Assembly: GCA_032717465.1 (NCBI GenBank)
Contig: CM064657.1
Coordinates: forward strand, 19,564,232-19,628,231
DNA length: 64,000 nucleotides
DNA from: Coenobita brevimanus
Taxonomy: Eukaryota > Arthropoda > Malacostraca > Decapoda > Coenobitidae
Direction of reading: 5' to 3'
The position numbers were made by a program, and so were the translations under genes. The notes beneath the pieces were generated by a model that worked only from the letters and a program-made list of their open reading frames with translations, was not told where the DNA came from and made no database searches. This document shows, piece after piece, positions 56,526 through 64,000 of the stretch (position 1 is its first letter; every line of letters begins with the position of its first letter).

Positions 56526-56852
56526 AAGTTTTTTTTTTTTTTCTTGCCCGACTCTGAGCAAAGGCTTCACAGCCCAGTAGTCCTTCTACATACCATACAC
56601 CTCTATATGTCACCACTTCGGCGCAAACACCCACTGTCCATACTAATTACATGCTAGGGCTGTCTCATACAGGACTGGTATATTGGTATTAGCGTGGGTA
56701 TTTGTACGACATGTTGCCGTGTCTTCTAGTAGATAAGTAAAGTTAACTTTTTCTAAATTCAAATCCTTACACTGTTCCCTGCCCCGGCTGGGATTTGAAC
56801 CTGGGTCCGGTGGGACTGCAGGCCACCTCTCTACCGACTGAGCTACTGAAGC
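56526..56852 (-). mobile_element. tRNA-derived SINE with poly(A) tail
   Basis: On the minus strand the head GCTTCAGTAGCTCAGTCGG begins at 56852, with a perfect A box TAGCTCAGTCGG (56834-56845) and B box GGTTCAAATCC (56791-56801). An anticodon-arm-like GGTGG/CCACC pair encloses a nine-base loop, so it is not a functional tRNA. About 250 bp of body end in a poly(A) tail, seen as T's at 56527-56541. It splits the conserved-family reading between VKCTV and TEAS. Confidence 0.75.
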
Positions 56853-56942
56853 ATCTGCAAAATATGGTTACAAAAACAGAGATGGTTATATAAGAAACAT
56901 ACTCAAATCAAGAAAAAAAATGCCAGCATTTGAATCAAAGAA
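56845..56942 (+). pseudogene. Conserved protein family of unknown function, C-terminal end
   Basis: Reads TEASAKYGYKNRDGYIRNIL, SRKKMPAFESKKDFKAV and a stop (TAA), completing the unit begun at 46805. Confidence 0.55.
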
Positions 56943-57221
56943 GGATTTCAAAGCAGTGTAAATCTGGCCTAGTTTAATGGAAGGGTGGATGGGATGGGTT
57001 AGGTGTGGAACTTCATTTGCGGCCACCTCCTCGTGGTGAGTTCTTGGTAGTGCACGGTCACAGTGTTAAGGGCTGCATAATAAAGTGGCCAGGTGCTACC
57101 TATTACTGACATGATACGGATGTAATATTTTGCAGTTCTATTGCCTTTATACAGGAGCAAGTTTTCCCCTCTGTTATAAAACGAAAACTGGATTTTTTTT
57201 TTTTTTATCTTATGACTCGGT

Positions 57222-57224
<3 letters not shown>
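56943..57224. other. Unassigned sequence
   Basis: About 280 bp with a poly(T) run near 57193; no feature recognised. Confidence 0.4.
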
Positions 57225-57279
<55 letters not shown>

Positions 57280-57286
57280 TTATATA
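57225..57286. repeat. (TA)n microsatellite
   Basis: TA array into which the mariner element is inserted. Confidence 0.9.
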
Positions 57287-58599
57287 CTAGGTGCTACCCA
57301 AAAGTTCTAGTAATTTGAATATTGCAGGAAATAAGTCACCTTACCTCCTAGTTCTCAAAGCCGCCTTCGAAGTAGTCCCCTTGGGCATGTATACAGTGGT
57401 CTCAGCATTTTTTCCATGAGTCTATGCATCCCTGGAAGGCTTCAAGGATGATGGTCTTGAGCACCTCCTGCGATTCTGTCTGGATCTCCTCAATCCAGTC
57501 AAATCAACGACCTTTCTGTCGTAATTTCAGCTTGGGAAACAGAAAAAAGTCGCAGGGGGCAAGGTCAGGCAAATAGGGTGGGTGGGGAATGACTACCTAG
57601 TTACTGGAAGCCAGGATCTGCCAAACGACAATCGATGTGTGGGCGGGGGCGTTGTCATGATACAAGATCCAGCCCTTGTTCTTCCACTGTTCTGGACGTT
57701 TGTGGCAGATGTTCTCCCTCAGACGCTGCAAAACTTCACAGTAAAACTTTCTGCTGACAGACTAACCGGGTGGGACGAATTCCTTGTGAACAGTCCTTTG
57801 GCTATTGAAGAAAACAAACAACATTGACTTGGCATTGCTGTGAACTTCACATGGTTTTTTAGGCCTTGGTGAATTAGGAGACTTCCATTGCAATGACTGC
57901 TGCATTGTCTCCAGGTCATAACCATAACCCCATGATTCATCACTGGTTATGACCTTGGAGATGAAGGTGGTATCATCTCTGACCTGATTCTTGAGCTCCC
58001 TGCAAACTGCAACGCAATGTCTTGCCCGTCACTCTGCAGTCTTGGCACAAATTTTGCAGCAATGCATCTTATGCCCAACACATCCAACAAAATGTGCTGC
58101 ACGCTCCTGTACGACAGTCCAACGATATCACAAACATCATGGATAGTTCGTCTACGATCTGCAAGGATAGTCTGATGAACATTTCCAACATTTTCTGATG
58201 TTGTTGCCGTTGACGGTTGTCCAGAACGGTCATCGTCTTCGACGGACGTTCGTCCTTCCTTGAACTGCTAGTACCAAAAAAATGTTCTGCACTGGGACAT
58301 GGCATTGTCACAAAAGGCTTGCTGAAGCAATCGGTGAGTTTCTGCAGTCATCTTGTTGATCTTGAAGCAGAACTTCATGCAGGTTCTTCGACCCGTGAGG
58401 TCTGCCATTGCAAAACCGCCAATCCACCTACACACCACATTACAATAGTAAGCGTAGCTCAACAACACGTCCGCTCACAGACACGGCCGGGGGTACACAG
58501 ACGCACAAGGGGTGCTGCTGATTCCTCCTAGTAGCAAAAGGCAAAACCACAAACCGTTGCTCCCTCTGTTCAAATTACAGGAACTTTTGGGTTGCACCT

Positions 58600-58601
<2 letters not shown>
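57287..58601 (-). mobile_element. Decayed full-length mariner element
   Basis: 1315 bp with inverted ends: CTAGGTGCTACCCAAAAGTT on the left and CAAGGTGCAACCCAAAAGTT (inverted) on the right, about 31 bp with four mismatches. TA flanks both ends (57285-57286, 58602-58603). On the minus strand the transposase begins MADLTGRRTCMKFCFKINKM (near 58410), has DRSGQPST, and carries the catalytic blocks YHDNAPAH and LAPCDFFLFPKLK, which fit the DD34D triad. It ends HAQGDYFEGGFEN. Stops (for example after QILASSN) and shifts make it inactive. Family placement within mariner is not determined. Confidence 0.88.

Positions 58602-58671
<70 letters not shown>
58602..58671. repeat. (TA)n microsatellite
   Basis: TA array between the mariner and a short mariner fragment. 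Confidence 0.95.
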
Positions 58672-58674
<3 letters not shown>

Positions 58675-58771
58675 TACCAGAAAAATGTTCTGCTTTGGGA
58701 CATGGCATTGTCACAAAAGGCTTGCTGAAGCAAACGGTGAGTTTCTGCAGCCATCTGTTGATCTTGAAGCA

Positions 58772-58772
<1 letters not shown>
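58672..58772 (-). mobile_element. 100-bp mariner fragment between (AT)n arrays
   Basis: Nearly identical to 58267-58368 of the adjacent mariner (transposase N-terminal codons, including GTTCTGC and GGCTTGCTGAAGCAA). It lies in the same orientation and has no inverted ends. Confidence 0.85.

Positions 58773-58845
<73 letters not shown>
58773..58845. repeat. (AT)n microsatellite
   Basis: AT array ending exactly at the LTR of the second Gmr1-like element. Confidence 0.95.
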
Positions 58846-58849
<4 letters not shown>

Positions 58850-59651
58850 ACGGAACAGAGAGAGTTAATGAACACTTCAAGTGAGAATACTAAAATCACT
58901 ACTGTCCCACAAAGTTCCAGGTTCAAAACAAAAGACTTAGGTAAAATTACAAGTTAAAGTTTAATGCTCAAACTAACAACTAAACATTCAGGACTCATAA
59001 CGATAATGTAATGGCAAAACAGGTTACATATATGATTAACTGCAATAGCCTCTATTAACACGAATTTAGCAAGAGCAAATTTATCTAAGCCCTGATAAAA
59101 TGAGAAAAACCGGATAATGCTCAGTTAAAGCAAGATATAATATTATTACAGATACAAAATATTACTAATACTGGCTGACAGTAAAAACTTTACCAGGATT
59201 ACGAATTAACGCCTCATGCTATACAGTACAAGAAAAATGGTAATAACACTTATACTCAAATTATACAGCAGCTAGATGGCTGGAGACTTCCTGAGCACTC
59301 ACAAAAGTAATAATACACTATACAGGGGAGGACAGAGATGTGAACAAAATGAGGAGTAGATCTAAGTGGCAACTAATGCAGAGACTGAGCTCATTATATA
59401 GGGGCAGGCAGAGCTTGATTCAACTTGTAAGAAGGACGCGCAAATGAAGGTATAGGGGACAAAGAGTTGACAATCCTGCTCTGAACAACAGAAAGAACGA
59501 CTTACTCTACTATAAGGGGGAGAAGGGGGGAGTGAGGTAGAACACGCAAGCCTGGTCACTATGGAAGCCACGTGGCGAATCGTGATCAAACATGCAGCAT
59601 ACTGTACATTAGAATTATACAAAGGATGATGGAATCATAGGCTATGTAACA
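58846..59651 (-). repeat. 3' LTR of integrase-before-RT element, copy 2
   Basis: 806 bp, TGTTACGGAACAG to CTATGTAACA on the plus strand. It is homologous to the LTRs at 7801 and 12441 but clearly more diverged, and it has an extra block near 59548-59580. The polypurine run GTGGGGAGG follows at 59652. Confidence 0.92.
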
Positions 59652-61267
59652 CCTCCCCACAAAGAAAAAGAAATTTACAAAGGAAATTTCTTATTACTCT
59701 AAAACAATGTGTCTAAAGTCTAGATAAGCAATCTGCAATAACATTTTCTTTCCCTTTGACATGTTGTATGTCTATTGAATACTCCTGAAGAAGTAGACTC
59801 CATCTTGTCAATCTCTGATTTTTATCTTTAAACTTGCTAAGGAGTTTCAGTGGGTTATGATCGGTATAAATGACTACGGGGTCAAAACCAGAACACAAAT
59901 AAAATGAAAAATGCTGTAAACCCAAAATCAAGGCCAAAAGCTCTTCCTCAATAGTTGAGTAGTTCTTTTGAGGAGGAGTGAACTTCTTACAATTATAAGA
60001 TACAGGGTGTTCAATACCCTGATCATCCTCTTGCAGCAAAACAGCCCCAGCTCCTGTATCACTTGCGTCAACAGCCATCTTAAAAGGCTTAGCAAAATTT
60101 GGAGTAGCGAGCACTGGCTGACTTAATAGGATAGCTTTAAGTTTACTGAAAGAGGATTCACAGATATCGGTCTAGACAAATTTAACTCCCTTTTTCAGTA
60201 GGTCTGTAAGTGGTGATACAAGAATTGAAAAGTTAAGAACAAATCTCCTGTAATAACCTACCATTCCCAAAAATCTTTGTAGCTCTTTCCTACTTTTAGG
60301 TCTGGGAAGATCACTTATAACCTGAACCTTAGCTCCTGGTGGTGCAACGTGTCCATCACCAATTACGTACCCAAGGTACTGAACTTTAGCTTCACCAAAC
60401 TCACACTTTGATAAATTAGCTACAAGATTAGCCCGAACCAAACGTTCAAGAAATTTACTGACATGGCATAGGTGATCTTTCCAGTTGTCACTGAAGATTA
60501 ATACATCATCAATATAAACAACACACCCTGCCAAACCCTCTGTTACAACATTCATGAGCTTCTGAAAAGTGGCTGTTGCATTCATCATACCATATGGCAT
60601 TACAGAACATGCAAAAATTTTTCCTAGTGTTACAAAACATGAGATCTCCCTAGCACGTTCAGTCATAGGTCATAGGTACTTGCCAGTATCCCTTTAACAA
60701 ATCAAACTTACTTATGTACCTAGCCTTTCCGATTTTGTCTATGCAATCTTCCACGCGAGGGAGAGGGTAAGTGTCTGTTTTGGTTATCTGATTAACACGT
60801 CTGTAGTCGATGCAAAGCCACTGTGACCCACCTGGCTTAGGGACTAGAGTGACAGGAGAACTCCACTCGCTCTGACAGGGCTCAATCATCTTGTGGTCCA
60901 ACAGGTAGCCAAGCTCCTTCTGGATGAGAGGAACTTTCACTAGGTTCACACGGTAAGGAGGCAGTTTAATTGGCTTTGCGTCTCCAACATCGACATCATG
61001 CATCAACACAGTGGTTCTTCCTGGAGTGGCACGGAACACTTGTGGGTACTCCTGCAGTAATGCCGAAAACTCCTGCCTTTCCTCGGGAGCTAGATGAGAA
61101 AGCTTAGTCTGGAGATCATTCATGATATCAGGATTCTTCCCCAATCTATCACTCAGGCTCATACTGCATGGGAGAACTTCACTTGCAGACTCGGGTGGAA
61201 CAGCTACAGTGCAGACTGGGTTGTTTTTGTCCCGCCTGTGATATACTTTAGCATGTTGATGTGACAA
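59652..61267 (-). pseudogene. Reverse transcriptase and RNase H of Gmr1-like element, copy 2
   Basis: Minus-strand frames 60659-61267 (RT N-terminus, VTLVPKPGGSQWLCIDYRRV, FDLLKGYWQVP), 60172-60666 (RT, MPYGMMNATATFQKLMN and the catalytic VVYIDDVLIF near 60510) and 59713-60114 (RNase H, VDASDTGAGAVL, EEELLAL, YTDHNPLKLL, VIADCLSRL). RNase H is the last domain and the polypurine tract follows about 60 bp later, so no integrase lies downstream. A short duplication of TCATAGG near 60660 breaks RT, and a stop (TAG for Trp) separates RT from RNase H. Confidence 0.9.
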
Positions 61268-62493
61268 AGTTGCTTGTTATTTCTACGATCTGGTGTGGCG
61301 ATGACATAGTTGACATCACTGAGTTTCTTCTCCACGAAATAAGGACCACTAAACTTGGCTTGAAGAGGTTGCCCATGCACCGGTAGCAGAATCAAAACCT
61401 GATCTCCTGGATGAAAGTGGCGTAACCTGGACTCTCTTATCATGCCAAGTCTTCATCTTCTCTTGAGCAGCTCCTAGATTCTCTCTCGCCAGCCGTAAAG
61501 CAGTGGACAGCCGTTCTTTGAACTTCATCACATACTCCAGCAGGTTGACATCATCTTCCTCCGACAGCCAGCATTCCTTGAGTAGCTTAAGGGGTCCTCT
61601 TACTTCATGGCCAAACAGTAGTTCAAAGGGTGAGAAGCCCAGTGATTCATTTGGAGATTCTCTTGCGGCAAATACAGCGAATGGAAGACCTTTATCCCAG
61701 TCTTTCTGATGTTCCAAACAGTATTTCCTGAGCATCGATTTGAGTGTTTGATGATATCTCTCCAACGCTCCTTGGGTCTGGGGATGGTAAGCTGAAGACG
61801 TGATCTGGGTGATGTCCAACTCTTTCAGAGACTGCTTGAAAACATTTGACATGAAATTACTTCCCTGGTCTGACTGTACCTCCTTGGGCAGACCAAACTT
61901 GGTGAAGAACCCTAGCATTTCCTTAACCACGTTCTTTGCTGAGATATTTCTAAGTGGAATGGCTTCAGGATAACGAGTAGCCATATCAATCAGGGTCAAC
62001 ACATAAGAAAATCCTGAAGAAGTCTTAGGAAGAGGGCCCACAATATCCACCAACACACGGGTGAATGGCGCCTCAAAAGGAGGAATGGGAACTAGAGGTG
62101 CAACCTTTTCGGTCTGATTACACTTCCCCACAACTTGACAGGTGTGACAAGACTTACAGTACCAGGAAATATCTCTGAAGATACCTGGCCAGTAGAAGTG
62201 TTTCAAAATGCGTGCCACAGTCTTCCTCACTCCAAGGTGTCCTGCCAAACTGGAATCATGAGCCACTCTAATGATATCCTGCCTACAAACCCGAGGGATG
62301 ACAACTTGATGTACAACCTCCCATTCACAGTCGGCTGATTCTGTTGGGGTCTCCACTTTCTCATAAGTACTCCTGACTTTATATAATAACAAGTAGAAGC
62401 ACCAGCTGACTCTTCCTCACTGCAAGCAGAGTTAGCTAGACCTTTCAACTCAGGGTCAGCAACCTGCAACTCAACCAACTCTTGACGAGACAA
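61204..62493 (-). pseudogene. Integrase of Gmr1-like element, copy 2
   Basis: Frames 62227-62493, 61349-62392 and 61204-61443. Zinc domain ending CKSCHTC, core D-D-E at VDIVGP, QSDQGSNF and GALERYHQ, and a C-terminal GDQVLILLP/FSGPYFVEKK module. Integrase lies upstream of RT exactly as in copy 1. Frameshifts near 62360 and 61430 break the polyprotein. Confidence 0.9.
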
Positions 62494-64000
62494 ATTATCA
62501 ACACTACGGGGTACTGTCCCGTGTCAGCTAGGATAAAATCATCATCATCATTATCCTCTAAGTCACCAGTAACTTTAGACTTAACCCTAGTGACAGCACA
62601 TGCAGAGAACACATCAGGGACATCACAATCCTGGGTCGCAGTCACTGGTTCACTAGACAACTGAGGAGCTGGACACACTTGACTTCCACCAATATCATTT
62701 CCAAGTAAGAAAGTTACACCTGACATTGGGAGTGTCTCAGCCAACCCAACCATACTGGAACCATTAACAAAACCAGACTCTAAATTCACTCTGCACAGAG
62801 GGACAGAGAAGTAATTATTCCCTACACCTTGTAAGATTACAGTTTCATCAGAGGAATTAACATTAGAGCCTAGAACACTGGTCAGCATAAAGGATTGGCA
62901 AGCACTTGTATCACGATATATTTTAACTGATTTCCTGTCATTACTGTCCAGAGGACTGACAAAACCATGAGACAGGATATTAGCACATGAACTCTTGAGA
63001 GTGTCACCCACGTTACTGCTCAAAAGAGGAGCTCCATCATGAGAATTTAATTTACCCCTCAAAGCAGGTTCAGTTAACTCGGTTAAAGAATTCTGGGAAC
63101 TCTCAAGGGTGGACACTAGACCAGTTGACTGAATATTTAAAGACTCCTATTTGTTCACATCACGCTGTCTCCTGAAACATTTCTCCGTAGTATGACCAAG
63201 TTTACTACAATAAGTACATTTACTTTTCTGAAATATAGAGGTGGAGCAGGTATTTACTTCCTGAGAAACATCATCTTTATTCTCTTTCCTGTTACCTGTA
63301 CACTGAGTAGAGGCAACATACTTACTCTCAGCTTTCCTTTTTTCTTTAGAATATCTCTTGTGAGTGAGAACATATTCATCACCTAAAACTGCAGCATCAG
63401 ACAAATTATCTATTCTTTTCTCATCAAGATATAGGCTTACATCTTTATTAATACACCTTTTGAAGTCCTCCAGCAATATGAACTGCTTAAATTTATCAAA
63501 ATCAGAAATTACATTCTTAGAATTTAACCACTGCTCTAACAGATCTTTGATTTTTGTATGCTCAACATGGGATTGCTTATCTTGCTTATAAGTTGTCCTA
63601 AATTTTACTCTATAGGCTTCGGGAACAAGCTCATAGGCCTTAAGAACCAAGCTCTTAACTACATCATAATTATCAGATTGATCCTGAGGCAAAGATGCAT
63701 AAGTTACTTGAGCTTTAACGGTGAGAACACTCTGAAGGATTACTGGCCAATACTTTTTAGGCCAATTAAAACCTGTAGCTACCCTCTCAAACAACTGAAA
63801 ATACTTTGTTAAATCAGATTCATTAAAAGGAGGGACAAGTTTAACATTTTTAGCCACATCAAAATCATCAGAGCTAGATGATCCAGTTCCACCTTGTTTC
63901 ATGCGATACTCATGGTCTGCCTGAATCCTGGCAAGTTCAATTTGTCCCTGAGCCTGTGGCTGTGCCTGTGCCTCCTGAATACGAGCCTGAGACTCAGCCT
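62445..64000 (-). pseudogene. Gag and protease of Gmr1-like element, copy 2 (runs off the window)
   Basis: The frame at 63147-63902 gives the capsid region and the CCHC knuckle CTYCSKLGHTTEKC. The frame at 62445-63116 gives the protease, where the DTG of copy 1 reads DTS (YRDTSACQS), a change at an active-site glycine. Gag continues beyond 63902 to the window edge and differs from copy 1 in the Ala/Glu-rich part. The 5' LTR is outside the window. Confidence 0.88.

Noticed and set aside
56522..56845. Possible intron starting at GTAAGT (56524)
   Set aside because: The segment has a tRNA head at one end and a poly(A) tail at the other in the opposite orientation, so a SINE insertion explains it better than splicing.
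56780..56852. Alanine-like tRNA gene (anticodon-like TGC)
   Set aside because: The anticodon loop is nine bases and the T stem pairs poorly; the body and poly(A) tail show a SINE.

Overview
The window is repeat-rich eukaryotic DNA, and the LINE families, microsatellite load and element mix suggest a decapod crustacean, perhaps a crab. That assignment is an inference from recollection of similar repeats, since no host marker gene is present. No functional host gene, rRNA, CRISPR array or clear tRNA gene is visible. Almost every stretch that can be read is a transposable element, a non-autonomous derivative, or a microsatellite, and many are nested inside one another.

Layout: 1-3112 is an RTE-like LINE split by a CR1-like LINE; 4123-4845 is a second RTE fragment between (AT)n arrays; 5.1-7.8 kb holds microsatellites and unexplained sequence. 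7801-13228 is an LTR retrotransposon (minus strand) whose single ORF reads Gag-protease-integrase-RT, so integrase lies before RT. 13257-15326 plus 24737-24842 is one RTE LINE, split by a 9.4-kb env-bearing errantivirus-like element (15327-24732). 24.9-25.4 kb and 36.9-37.3 kb hold inverted copies of a short repeat with Pol III box-like motifs. A Jockey-like LINE (25496-27176 and 35675-36525) is split by 8.5 kb of other elements: an RTE, a CR1 carrying a TA-flanked MITE and a CTTCAC array, and a gypsy fragment. 37381-40722 is a nearly intact Jockey-like LINE. A relative of it (41490-44610) sits inside a CR1-like LINE (40845-46690).

47.0-56.9 kb is a decayed protein-coding unit of unknown function. 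It is broken by an LTR retrotransposon (47205-53790, itself carrying a piggyBac-type MITE with a matching empty site in its other LTR), by a second RTE-clade LINE, and by a tRNA-derived SINE. 57287-58601 is a decayed mariner. 58846-64000 is a second copy of the integrase-before-RT element, with complete RT and RNase H; it runs off the window.

The main discovery candidate is the pair of minus-strand LTR elements with pol order PR-INT-RT-RNase H. This matches the Ty3/gypsy-related Gmr1 group known from deuterostomes. A third LTR element (47205-53790) also appears to place integrase directly after protease and shares a primer-binding-site region with the first.
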